Assembly (NCBI RefSeq): GCF_023896955.1
Contig: NZ_JAMHIW010000002.1
Location: forward strand, 124,001 to 188,000
Direction of reading: 5' to 3'
DNA from: Micromonospora sp. RHAY321
GTDB lineage: Bacteria; Actinomycetota; Actinomycetes; Mycobacteriales; Micromonosporaceae
DNA length: 64,000 nt
Positions 33,274 to 41,837 of this stretch are shown piece after piece; the stretch's first letter is position 1; each line of letters opens with the position of its first letter. The position numbers and the translations under genes are program-made. A model generated the notes under the pieces. The model did not search any database. It had not been told where the DNA came from and saw only the letters and a list, made by a program, of their open reading frames with translations.

Positions 33274-34205
33274 CCACGCTGGCCGAGCGGCCGGACGTCG
33301 AGCGGGCCGGCCCGGCCCGCCGGCCGAGCCGGTTCCGTTCCGACCGGACCGCCATCTACCTGCTGCTGCTGCCGTCGCTGCTGCCGATCCTGGTGCTGTC
33401 GGTGTTCCCGCTGCTGCGCGGCATCTACCTCGGCTTCACCGACGCCCGGGCAGGGCGCAACGTCGAGGTCTCCTTCACCGGCCTGGCCAACTACCGCGAG
33501 CTTCTGGGCGACGAGCTGTTCTGGAACTCGTTCAAGATCGGGCTGGTCTGGGCGCTCGGTGTGACGGTGCTGCAGTTCCTGCTCGCCCTCGGTCTGGCCC
33601 TGCTGCTCAACCAGCAGCTGCGGTTCCGGGGCGTGGCCCGGGTGCTGGCTGTGGTGCCGTGGGCGATGCCGCCGGTCGTGGTCGGCATCCTCTGGAAGCT
33701 CGTCTACCACCCGGACGCCGGCCTGCTCAACGAGTTCTTCCACCGCATCGGCGCCGACGGGATGCGCACCAACTGGCTCGGCGACTTCAGCACCGCGCTG
33801 CCCGCCGTCATCCTCGTCGGGGTCTGGGCCGGCATGCCGCAGACGACCGTCGTCCTGCTGGCCGGCCTGCAGGGGGTGGGCCGCGAGCTGCACGAGGCGG
33901 CCGCCGTGGACGGAGCGAGCACGTGGCACCGGTTCCGGCACGTCACGCTGCCCGCCCTGACCCCGGTGATCGTGGCGATCACGTCGCTGGACTTCATCTG
34001 GAACTTCAACTCGTTCGGTCTGGTCTACGTGCTGACCGCGGGCGGGCCGGGCGGCAAGACGATGCTGCCGATGCTCTTCGCCTACGAGGAGGCGTTCCGC
34101 TACGGCAACTACGGCTACGCCGCCGCGCTCGGCAACGTGATGGTCGTCCTCATCATCGCGCTGCTCGCCGTCTATCTGCGCCGCCGGCTGAGGGAGGCGA
34201 ACTGA
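33270..34205 (+). CDS. Sugar ABC importer permease (MalF/UgpA type)
   Basis: 311 residues, six membrane helices. It has the family EAA-loop signature ELHEAAAVDGASTWHRFRHVTLP, which contacts the ATPase. The N-terminus (FRSDRTAIYLLLLPSLLPIL) and the GLANYREL element are typical of carbohydrate CUT1 permeases. Start ATG 33270 overlaps the lacI stop; the second permease begins 1 base after its stop. No ATPase gene is present in the operon, so a shared MsiK-like ATPase encoded elsewhere is likely, as is common in actinomycetes. Confidence 0.92.
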   Translation: MTTLAERPDVERAGPARRPSRFRSDRTAIYLLLLPSLLPILVLSVFPLLRGIYLGFTDARAGRNVEVSFTGLANYRELLGDELFWNSFKIGLVWALGVTVLQFLLALGLALLLNQQLRFRGVARVLAVVPWAMPPVVVGILWKLVYHPDAGLLNEFFHRIGADGMRTNWLGDFSTALPAVILVGVWAGMPQTTVVLLAGLQGVGRELHEAAAVDGASTWHRFRHVTLPALTPVIVAITSLDFIWNFNSFGLVYVLTAGGPGGKTMLPMLFAYEEAFRYGNYGYAAALGNVMVVLIIALLAVYLRRRLREAN

Positions 34206-34206
34206 C

Positions 34207-35046
34207 ATGTTTGGCAAGCCGAGTCGTACCGGGCGCACCCTGCAGTACGTGGCGCTCGCCGGCTACCTGATCTTCCTCGGGTTCCCGCTGGTCTGGCTGG
34301 TCTCGACGGCGTTCAAGCCGCCCCGGGAGCTGGTGCGGCTGCACCCCACGTTGATTCCCAGCGACCCGACCGTGCAGAACTTCGTCCAGGCCTTCACCGA
34401 GCAGGAGCTGGGCCGTGCGGCGCTGAACAGCCTCCAGGTCTCGCTCGCGTCGGCGGTGCTGACCGTGCTGGTCGCCATGCCGGCGTCGTACGCGCTGGCC
34501 CGGTTCCGCTCCAAGCTCGGCACCGCGGCGCTGGGCTGGGTGCTGCTGTCCCAGCTCTTCCCGTTCGTGCTGCTGATCATCCCGATCTTCCTGGTGTTGC
34601 GGCAGGTCGGCCTGGCCAACACGCACGCCGGGCTGGTGCTGATCTACGTGGTCTGGGCGCTGCCGTTCGCCCTCTGGATGCTGCAGGGCTTCGTCCGCAA
34701 CATCCCTCGGGAGCTGGAGGAGGCCGCCTCCGTGGACGGCGCGAGCCGCGTGCAGGTGCTGCGCCGGGTGGTGTTCCCGCTGCTCGCCCCGGGCCTGGTC
34801 GCCACCGCGCTGTTCTCCTTCATCTCCGCCTGGAACGAGTTCTTCTTCGCACTGGTGCTGATCAAGACCCCGGAGCTGGCGACCCTGCCGGTCGCGTTGG
34901 CCCGGTTCGTCGGCATCGAGGGCACCGCCCGGCTCGGGCCCCTCGCAGCCGGTTCACTGCTGGCCACACTGCCCAGCCTGATCTTCTTCGCGTTCATGCA
35001 ACGCCGGCTCTCGTCCGGGTCGCTCGCCGGCGCGGTCAAGGGCTGA
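34207..35046 (+). CDS. Sugar ABC importer permease (MalG/UgpE type)
   Basis: 279 residues, six membrane helices, with the EAA loop ELEEAASVDGASRVQVLRRVVFP and the ending QRRLSSGSLAGAVKG typical of CUT1 MalG-like subunits. ATG 34207 follows the previous stop by one base, with GAGGCGAACTGAC as ribosome site. Pairs with the upstream permease to form the membrane channel for the compound bound by the lipoprotein encoded next. Confidence 0.92.
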   Translation: MFGKPSRTGRTLQYVALAGYLIFLGFPLVWLVSTAFKPPRELVRLHPTLIPSDPTVQNFVQAFTEQELGRAALNSLQVSLASAVLTVLVAMPASYALARFRSKLGTAALGWVLLSQLFPFVLLIIPIFLVLRQVGLANTHAGLVLIYVVWALPFALWMLQGFVRNIPRELEEAASVDGASRVQVLRRVVFPLLAPGLVATALFSFISAWNEFFFALVLIKTPELATLPVALARFVGIEGTARLGPLAAGSLLATLPSLIFFAFMQRRLSSGSLAGAVKG

Positions 35047-35082
35047 ACCGTCCCCCCACCCACCACCAAGGAGGTAACCCCC

Positions 35083-36375
35083 ATGCTCCGTACCCGATTC
35101 CGTCGACTCGCCGCGGCCACCGCGGTCGCGGTCGTCGGCCTCGGCGCGCTCGCCGCGTGCGGTGACGGCGGCGGCGACGAGGCCACGTCCGGCCCGGCCA
35201 AGCTGCGCTTCCTCAGCCTCGCCTGGCAGAAGGAGTCGCTGCAGGTCAACAAGGACCTCGTCGCCAAGTGGAACGCCGAGCACCCCGACATCCAGGTCGA
35301 GTACGTCCAGGGTGACTGGAACTCGGTGCACGACCAGTTGCTGACCTCCTTCGAGGGCGGCGACGCGCCGGACATCGTGCACTACGAGGCGTCCGCGATC
35401 GGCGAGTTCACCAAGCAGGGCTACCTGGCCGACCTGTCCGGGCTCGTCTCGGGCGACCTGAAGGGTCAGATCGACCAGGGCATCTGGGACACGGCCACCT
35501 TCGACGGCAAGGTCGCCGGGGTGCCGTTCCTGCTGGAGTCGCAGGTCGTCATCGCCAACAAGAAGCTGCTCGACGCCGCCGGCGTCACGGTGCCGCCGGC
35601 CGACGGTGGCTGGACCTGGGACGAGTTCCAGGGCAACGCGCAGAAGCTCACCAAGCCCGGGCAGTACGGCGTGGCGTGGGCGCTGAAGTCGCCGACCAAC
35701 CGGGTGCTCAACCTGGCCCTCAACTACGACGGGAAGTTCTTCTACACCGACGGCGGGCGCACCGAGGTCCGGGTCGGCGACGCGGAGAAGGAGATCCCGA
35801 AGCGGATCCACGACATGATCTACACCGCGAAGTCCGCCTCCCCGGAGGCGCTCGGCATGAGCGGCGCGGACACGCTGCCCGGCTTCTTCGGCGGCAAGTA
35901 CGCGATGCTGCCCGGCTCGGTGTCGCTGCGTCAGCAGATGGTCGAGCAGGCGCCGTCCGGCTTCGAGTGGGTCACCCTGCCACCGGTCAAGGGGCTGTCC
36001 ACCAAGCAGGCGGCCAACCCGCAGACGCTGTCGGTCTCCGAGGACAGCAAGCACAAGAAGCAGGCCGCGCAGTTCCTCGAGTACTTCCTGAACCCGACCA
36101 ACATGGCCGCGCTGGCCAAGGGTGACTGGCTGGTGCCGACCGGCAAGCATGCCAACGAGGAGCTGGTCAAGGTCACCGGCGGCAAGCAGGGCTGGGACGT
36201 CGCCGCGGACAGCGCCGCGGACCTGACGGTCGCCCCGTTCCAGCAGGCCGACGGCTACCCGGAGTGGAAGACCAAGTACGCCACCCCGGCTCTCCAGCAG
36301 TACTTCGCCAACAAGATCACCCTCGATCAGCTCGGTACGCAGCTGGTCGATGGTGGCAAGCAGGTTCTGAGGTAG
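35083..36375 (+). CDS. Sugar ABC importer solute-binding lipoprotein
   Basis: 430 residues. The signal peptide ends in lipobox LGALAAC, predicting lipidation at Cys26. The mature domain is a family 1 extracellular solute-binding protein (WQKESLQVNKDLVAKWNAEHP; FEGGDAPDIVHYEASAIGEF; PGFFGGKYAMLPGS). It captures the compound at the cell surface for the two permeases. An excellent ribosome site, AAGGAGGT (35068-35075), precedes ATG 35083, suiting the high amounts needed of a binding protein. Ligand unknown; the neighbouring glycohydrolases suggest a glycosylated small molecule. Confidence 0.93.
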   Translation: MLRTRFRRLAAATAVAVVGLGALAACGDGGGDEATSGPAKLRFLSLAWQKESLQVNKDLVAKWNAEHPDIQVEYVQGDWNSVHDQLLTSFEGGDAPDIVHYEASAIGEFTKQGYLADLSGLVSGDLKGQIDQGIWDTATFDGKVAGVPFLLESQVVIANKKLLDAAGVTVPPADGGWTWDEFQGNAQKLTKPGQYGVAWALKSPTNRVLNLALNYDGKFFYTDGGRTEVRVGDAEKEIPKRIHDMIYTAKSASPEALGMSGADTLPGFFGGKYAMLPGSVSLRQQMVEQAPSGFEWVTLPPVKGLSTKQAANPQTLSVSEDSKHKKQAAQFLEYFLNPTNMAALAKGDWLVPTGKHANEELVKVTGGKQGWDVAADSAADLTVAPFQQADGYPEWKTKYATPALQQYFANKITLDQLGTQLVDGGKQVLR

Positions 36376-36378
36376 GAC

Positions 36379-37545
36379 ATGTCACTCATGCTCGACACAT
36401 CGGTCGGCTGCCTGGTCGGCGCCGCGGTCGGAGACGCCCTCGGCGGCGCCACCGAGACGGCACTGCCAGAGCAGATCCGCGCGCGGTTCGGCGGCTGGGT
36501 CGAGGGCATCGTGCCCCCGTACCACGCCGACTGGGCCACCGCGCGGCCGCTCGCGCCGTACCACAAGGGCGACGGGCACATCACCGACGACACGTTGATG
36601 ACCCACGCCCTGGTCCGCGCCTACGCGGCCAAACGCGACCACCTCGACGCGTACGACGTGGTCGAGCTGCTGGTCCCCGATCTGATCGAGCGGGTGGTCT
36701 ACATCCCCGACCTGGAGCGGGAGGGGGTGACCTTCCACCGGCTCGCGGCCGCCGAGCGGTGGCTGGTCACCCGCCTGCACCACGCTCACGCGGACCCGCG
36801 TGAGGCCGGGGTCGGCAACATCGTCAACTGTGGTGCGGCCATGTACATGGCCCCGGTCGGCATCGTCAACGCGGGCGACCCGGCCGGGGCGTACGCCGAG
36901 GCGGTGGAGATCGCCGGGGCGCACCAGCACAGCTACGGGCGGGAGGCCGCCGCCGTCTTCGCGGCGGCGGTCGCCGCGGCGGCGACCCCCGGCGCTGGCG
37001 TCGAGGACGTCGTCACCGCGGCGTTGGACCTGGCCCGCGACGGCACCCGGGCGGCCATCGACGCGGTGGTCAAGGAGGCCCGGAGCCACCACGACTGGAA
37101 GCAGGCCATCCCGGCGTTGCGCGCCGCGGTGGCCCCCTACGACACGGTGGGGGAGGAGTACCGCAACCCCGGCCTCGGCGCGCGGCGGCCGAGCCGGCTG
37201 CACGCCATCGAGGAACTGCCGGTCGCCATCGGCATGCTGGTGGTGGCCGGCGGCGAGTTCCGCGCGGCGGTGCTCGGCTCGGTCAACTACGGCCGCGACG
37301 CCGACTCCACCGCCACCATGGCCGGTGCCATCGCCGGGGCGCTCGGCGGTGCCGCCGCGGTGCCGGCGGAGTGGTCCGAGGTGGTCGCCACGGCGTCCCG
37401 GACCGACCTGGTGGAGCCGGCCCGGATCCTCGCGGGCGTGGCCGGCGAGGTCTTCGAGCGCGACCAGGCCCGGTTCACCCGGCGGGCGGAGCGCTTCGCC
37501 GGGCTGGCCGGCGGCGCCGGTTCGGGCACGGAGTCGACCCCGTGA
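36379..37545 (+). CDS. ADP-ribosylglycohydrolase-family enzyme, copy 1
   Basis: 388 residues of the ADP-ribosylglycohydrolase (DraG-like) fold, an all-alpha hydrolase using a dinuclear metal centre to cleave N- or O-glycosidic bonds to ribose-type sugars. Metal-ligand motifs are intact: GAAVGDALGGATE at the N-terminus, GHITDDTLMTHAL, and NYGRDADSTATMAGAIAGALG. The gene follows the binding protein by three bases and overlaps the second copy by four. Because it sits in an import and kinase operon rather than near an ADP-ribosyltransferase, I infer a role on a small imported molecule, not on protein ADP-ribose. Confidence 0.88.
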   Translation: MSLMLDTSVGCLVGAAVGDALGGATETALPEQIRARFGGWVEGIVPPYHADWATARPLAPYHKGDGHITDDTLMTHALVRAYAAKRDHLDAYDVVELLVPDLIERVVYIPDLEREGVTFHRLAAAERWLVTRLHHAHADPREAGVGNIVNCGAAMYMAPVGIVNAGDPAGAYAEAVEIAGAHQHSYGREAAAVFAAAVAAAATPGAGVEDVVTAALDLARDGTRAAIDAVVKEARSHHDWKQAIPALRAAVAPYDTVGEEYRNPGLGARRPSRLHAIEELPVAIGMLVVAGGEFRAAVLGSVNYGRDADSTATMAGAIAGALGGAAAVPAEWSEVVATASRTDLVEPARILAGVAGEVFERDQARFTRRAERFAGLAGGAGSGTESTP

Positions 37546-38894
37546 GGATCACCTGGGTCCAGCCGGAGGACCTGCTGCCGCACGAGTTGGCGGCCAGCCG
37601 GGACGAGGGCCGCGACGTCGCGGTCCTCGCCGAGCGGTGGACGACGGCCGGCGGGGACCTGACCCCGCCGGTCAGCGGGGCGTCGCCGACCCCGGCGTCG
37701 CCGGAGCTGCGGGCGCTCGCGACGGAACTGCTGGACGCCGCCGACGCGCTGCCCGGCGTCGCCGCCGACGACGAGCCGGACGACCTGGCCGCGCTGCGGG
37801 CGAAGTGGCCGGCGGCCTGGTCGCTGCCGACCGACGTGAGCTACGACCGGCTGCACGGCGCGTGGCTCGGCCGGGCCGTCGGCTGCCTGCTCGGCAAGCC
37901 GGTGGAGAAGATCCCCCGGGAGGGAATCCGGGAGATCCTCACCGCCACCGGCCGGTGGCCGCTGCGCGACTGGTTCACCGCGAAAGGGCTGCCGGACGAC
38001 GTCGCCGCCCGCTGGCCGTGGAACCGGCGCAGCGCGCCGACCAGCCTCGCCGAGAACATCGACGGCATGCCCGAGGACGACGACCTGAACTACGCGCTGC
38101 TGGCCCTGCGGGTGCTGGAGACACACGGACGGGACTTCACCAGCGCGGACGTGGCCCAGGCGTGGCTGGACTGGCTGCCCGGCGGGAGGGTCTTCACGGC
38201 CGAACGGGTGGCGTACCGGAACCTGCTGCTCGGCTTCCCGCCGCCGGAGAGCGCCCGCCGGCACAACCCGTTCCGGGAGTGGATCGGCGCGCAGATCCGT
38301 ACCGACGTCTACGGCTGGGTCAACCCCGGCCGGCCGGACCGGGCCGCCGAGCTGGCCCTCAGGGACGCCACGGTCAGCCACGTCCGGGGTGGCGTGCACG
38401 GCGCGCTCTGGGCCGCTGCCCTGGCCGCCGCCGCGCCCGTCGCGGCGAGCGTCGACGAGGTGCTCGACGCGGCGGAGGCGGTGCTGCCGCCGCGCAGCCG
38501 GTTCGCGGCCACGGTCCGCGAGGCGCGTGCTCTCGGCGCGGGCACCGACGACTGGGAACGGGTGGTCGACGAGCTGTACGCCCGGCACGGCCACCTGCAC
38601 TGGGTGCACGTGCGCAACAACGCCGCGCTGGTGGCGGCCGCGCTGGCGTACGGCCGCGGTGACCTGGAGCGGAGCATCACCGCCGTGGTCAGCGGCGGCT
38701 GGGACACCGATTCGACCGGCGCGACGGTCGGCGCGGTGACCGGTGCCCTCACCGGAGCGTCCGGGCTGCCGCAGCGGTGGGTCTCCCCGCTGCGCAACCG
38801 GCTGGCCAGCAGCATCGCCGGCTTCGACGGGATCGGCTTCGACGAGCTGGCCGAGCGGACCTGGGCACTGGCGCAGCGGGGGAGCGGGTCGTGA
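37542..38894 (+). CDS. ADP-ribosylglycohydrolase-family enzyme, copy 2, with N-terminal extension
   Basis: 450 residues. The conserved fold starts at about residue 102 (YDRLHGAWLGRAVGCLLGKP), leaving an N-terminal extension of about 100 residues found in a subset of the family. Metal-binding motifs are present: GMPEDDDLNYALLALRV and GGWDTDSTGATVGAVTGALTG. GTG 37542 overlaps the stop of copy 1. The two copies differ clearly in sequence and length, so they probably handle different substrates or steps, or form a heteromer. Same reasoning on function as for copy 1. Confidence 0.87.
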   Translation: MRITWVQPEDLLPHELAASRDEGRDVAVLAERWTTAGGDLTPPVSGASPTPASPELRALATELLDAADALPGVAADDEPDDLAALRAKWPAAWSLPTDVSYDRLHGAWLGRAVGCLLGKPVEKIPREGIREILTATGRWPLRDWFTAKGLPDDVAARWPWNRRSAPTSLAENIDGMPEDDDLNYALLALRVLETHGRDFTSADVAQAWLDWLPGGRVFTAERVAYRNLLLGFPPPESARRHNPFREWIGAQIRTDVYGWVNPGRPDRAAELALRDATVSHVRGGVHGALWAAALAAAAPVAASVDEVLDAAEAVLPPRSRFAATVREARALGAGTDDWERVVDELYARHGHLHWVHVRNNAALVAAALAYGRGDLERSITAVVSGGWDTDSTGATVGAVTGALTGASGLPQRWVSPLRNRLASSIAGFDGIGFDELAERTWALAQRGSGS

Positions 38895-38925
38895 GGCGGC
38901 AGCGGTGGACGGAAGGGAGCGCGGC

Positions 38926-39864
38926 ATGAGCGCGCGCGTGGCGGTGGTGGGCAGCAGCAACCTGGACCTGGTGGTGTCGGCGTCGCGTCTGCCCGCCCCC
39001 GGGGAGACGGTGCTGGGCGAGGACTTCCGGACCGTGCCCGGCGGCAAGGGCGCCAACCAGGCGGTCGCCGCCGCACGGGCCGGCGCCGCCTGCGACTTCG
39101 TCGGCGCGGTCGGCGACGACGAGTTCGGTACGCGGATGCGGGCCAGCCTGGCCGGCGCGGGGGTGGACGTTCGGGGCCTGCGGACGGTCGCCGGTCCCTC
39201 CGGCGTCGCGCTGATCGCCGTCGACCGGGACGCGGAGAACTTCATCGTCGTGGCACCCGGCGCCAACGGCACGCTGACCGAGCTGGACGCCGACGACAAG
39301 GCGACGATCGCAGCGGCGGACGTGCTGCTGCTCCAGCTGGAGGTGCCGCTGGTCGCCGTGGTGCAGGCGGCCGGCTGGGCCCGCTCGGCGGGCACGACCG
39401 TCGTGGTGAACGCCGCTCCCGCCACGGTCCTGCCGACGGAGCTGCTCGACCTGGTCGACGTGCTGGTCGTCAACGAACACGAGGCGGCGGTCGTCGCCGG
39501 GGTCTTCTCCGACGACCCGCCGGTGCTGCTCGACGCCCTGCTGGAGCTGGTGCCCCGGGTGGTGCTGACCCTCGGCGCGCGCGGTGCCGCGTACGCCGAC
39601 CGCGGTGGCCTGCGCCTGGCGGTCCCCGCCCCGCGCGTCGACGCGGTGGACACCACCGCCGCGGGCGACGCCTTCACCGGCGCGCTCGCCGTTTCCTGGG
39701 CCGAGCGCGGTGGCGCCAGCAGCGAAGACACCGTCACGGCGAGCCTGCGCTGGGCGTGCGCCGCCGGCGCGGCCTGCGCCCAGCGGCCCGGCGCGTCCAC
39801 CGCGCTGCCCGAGCGGTCCGCCATCGACGCCCTCCACGACGCGACCTACCGAGGTACCCCGTGA
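38926..39864 (+). CDS. PfkB-family (ribokinase-like) sugar kinase
   Basis: 312 residues. PfkB signature 1 is GGKGANQAVAAARAG near the N-terminus; signature 2 is DTTAAGDAFTGAL near the C-terminus, with the catalytic Asp in AAGD. The N-terminal VVGSSNLDLVV strand is typical of ribokinase. It most likely phosphorylates the sugar released by the two glycohydrolases, ribose being the simplest guess. GGAAGGGAG lies about 9 bases upstream of ATG 38926. Its last bases overlap the next gene's GTG by four. Confidence 0.9.
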   Translation: MSARVAVVGSSNLDLVVSASRLPAPGETVLGEDFRTVPGGKGANQAVAAARAGAACDFVGAVGDDEFGTRMRASLAGAGVDVRGLRTVAGPSGVALIAVDRDAENFIVVAPGANGTLTELDADDKATIAAADVLLLQLEVPLVAVVQAAGWARSAGTTVVVNAAPATVLPTELLDLVDVLVVNEHEAAVVAGVFSDDPPVLLDALLELVPRVVLTLGARGAAYADRGGLRLAVPAPRVDAVDTTAAGDAFTGALAVSWAERGGASSEDTVTASLRWACAAGAACAQRPGASTALPERSAIDALHDATYRGTP

Positions 39865-41837
39865 GCTTCAACCCGTACGTCCCGCGCCCGATCGACCGTC
39901 CGACGGACGTGCCGCTCGGCGGGCACGCCGACCTGACCACCCTGGACGAGGCGAAGATCTTCGCCGCACCCGACGACCCGGCCGACTGGCCGGCGTGGCG
40001 CGAGCAGCTCACCCGCTGGCGGGCCGACGCCCGAGCCCGGCTCGGCTACACCGGCACGCACTACGACGAGATCGCCGGCGACTGCTTCAGCGTCTGCCTG
40101 GCGTGGCTGTGGGACGAGGCGCTCTACGACCACGAGCGCGGCGTCTTCACCGTCGACGGGTTCCTCGACGCGGCCGGGCGGGACTTCGGGGGCTTCGACG
40201 GGGTGGTGCTGTGGCACGCGTACCCGGTGATCGGCCTGGACGACCGCAACCAGTTCGACTGGTACCGGGACGTGCCGGAGCTGCCCGACGTGGTGCGCGC
40301 GTTCCAGGAGCGCGGGGTGCGGGTCTTCATCGACTACAACCCGTGGGACACCGGCACCCGCCGGGAGGCGGGCAGCGACGCGGAGGAGGTCGCGGACCTG
40401 GCCGGCAAGCTCGGCGTCGACGGCGTCTTCCTGGACACCCTCAAGGAGGGCGCCGGCGAGTTGCGCGCCGCGCTGGACGCGGTGCGGCCCGGGATGGCCC
40501 TGGAAGGTGAGAGCCGGGTTCCGCTGGCCCGGATCGGCGACCACGCGATGTCCTGGGCGCAGTGGTTCGCCGACTCCGAGGTCCCCGGTGTGCTGCGGGC
40601 GAAGTGGTTCGAACGTCGGCACGTGCTGCACCACACCCGCCGCTGGCACCGCGACCACCTCGACGAGCTGCACTCCGCCTGGCTCAACGGAGCCGGGGTG
40701 CTGGTGTGGGAGAGCGTCTTCGGCGTCTGGGTCGGCTGGAACGACCGCGACCGGGCGGTGCTGCGGGCGATGCGCCGGGTGCAGACCAGCCACGCCGCGT
40801 GGTTGCGCGCCGAGGACTGGGTCCCGCTCGCCGACCATCCCGGCGAGGGCCAGGTGTACGCGTCCCGCTGGACGCACCAGGACGAGCCCCTGTGGACGGT
40901 GGTGAACCGGGGCGCGGACCACGACGGGCCGTGGCTGCTCACCGAGGCACGCCCCGACCGACGCTTCGTCGACCTGGTCACCGGCACCGAGCTGACCGTC
41001 ACCGAGACCGCCGACGGCCGGTTGGCGGTGGGCGGCCCGCTACCGGCCGGCGCGATCGCCGCCGTGGTGGTCACCGACGCCGCCGCCCACCGGCACGAGC
41101 CACCCACCGGCGACCCGTCCTTCCCGGCCCGGGCCGCGGTTCGCCTCCCGACCCCGTGGGCGCCCCGGCCGCAGCCGCCGCAGGGCATGGTCGCCGTCGA
41201 GGCCGGCCGGCGGGAACTCGTCGTCCGGCACCGGGTGCGGGAAACCGGGCTGTACGGCGAGGCGCCCTACGTCGACGAGTGGAAACCGCTGCCGCCCCGG
41301 CTGCACCACACCGGCACGCTGCGCCGCAGCGTCCGGCTCGGCCGGTTCGCCATCGCCACCCACGAGGTCACCCACGGCGAGTACGCCGAGTTCCTGCGCG
41401 CCACCGGCTACCGCCCGGTGCGTCCCGAGCGGTTCACGGCGGGACACGGACCTGCCGACGCCCCGGTGACCGGGGTGGAGCTTGCCGACGCCCGGGCGTA
41501 CGCGGCGTGGACGGGGCTGCGGCTGCCCACCGAGGACGAGTGGCAGGTGGCCGCCGAGGCGGGCCTGCTCGTCCGCCGGGAACCGCTGGTGTGGAACCTG
41601 ACCGAGAGCGAGCACTCCGACGGGCGTACCCGGTTCGCCATCCTCAAGGGTGGCGCCGGCTACCGGGCGGAGGGCTCCGACTGGTACCTCGACGGTGGCC
41701 CGCAGCCCGCGGACGTCTCGGTGAAGCTGCTGCTGACCGGCGCCGGGCTCACCCGCTCCGACCAGGTCGGCTTCCGCTGCGCGGCCGACCTGGTGCCGGA
41801 CCCCACGTCGGTGCCCGAGGCGGAGGTGAACCAGTGA
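39861..41837 (+). CDS. Glycosidase-like TIM barrel fused to an FGE/sulfatase-modifying-like domain
   Basis: 658 residues. Residues about 1-340 look like a (beta/alpha)8 glycoside-hydrolase-type barrel: acidic residues end predicted strands in FIDYNPWD (about 155), VFLDTLKEG (about 190) and ALEGES (about 215), the last two being candidate nucleophile and acid/base. A beta-rich linker domain follows. Residues about 484-650 have the FGE/SUMF fold (FAIATHEVTHGEYAEFLRA; LRLPTEDEWQVAAEAG; ILKGGAGYR; VGFRCAADL). The FGE active-site cysteines are absent there, so formylglycine formation is unlikely. GTG 39861 overlaps the kinase stop. I do not recognise a named family; a role on the imported compound is inferred. 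Confidence 0.75.
   Translation: MSFNPYVPRPIDRPTDVPLGGHADLTTLDEAKIFAAPDDPADWPAWREQLTRWRADARARLGYTGTHYDEIAGDCFSVCLAWLWDEALYDHERGVFTVDGFLDAAGRDFGGFDGVVLWHAYPVIGLDDRNQFDWYRDVPELPDVVRAFQERGVRVFIDYNPWDTGTRREAGSDAEEVADLAGKLGVDGVFLDTLKEGAGELRAALDAVRPGMALEGESRVPLARIGDHAMSWAQWFADSEVPGVLRAKWFERRHVLHHTRRWHRDHLDELHSAWLNGAGVLVWESVFGVWVGWNDRDRAVLRAMRRVQTSHAAWLRAEDWVPLADHPGEGQVYASRWTHQDEPLWTVVNRGADHDGPWLLTEARPDRRFVDLVTGTELTVTETADGRLAVGGPLPAGAIAAVVVTDAAAHRHEPPTGDPSFPARAAVRLPTPWAPRPQPPQGMVAVEAGRRELVVRHRVRETGLYGEAPYVDEWKPLPPRLHHTGTLRRSVRLGRFAIATHEVTHGEYAEFLRATGYRPVRPERFTAGHGPADAPVTGVELADARAYAAWTGLRLPTEDEWQVAAEAGLLVRREPLVWNLTESEHSDGRTRFAILKGGAGYRAEGSDWYLDGGPQPADVSVKLLLTGAGLTRSDQVGFRCAADLVPDPTSVPEAEVNQ

Noticed and set aside
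41312..41837. A true formylglycine-generating enzyme with a sulfatase partner.
   Set aside because: No active-site cysteines in the FGE-like region and no sulfatase gene in the window.
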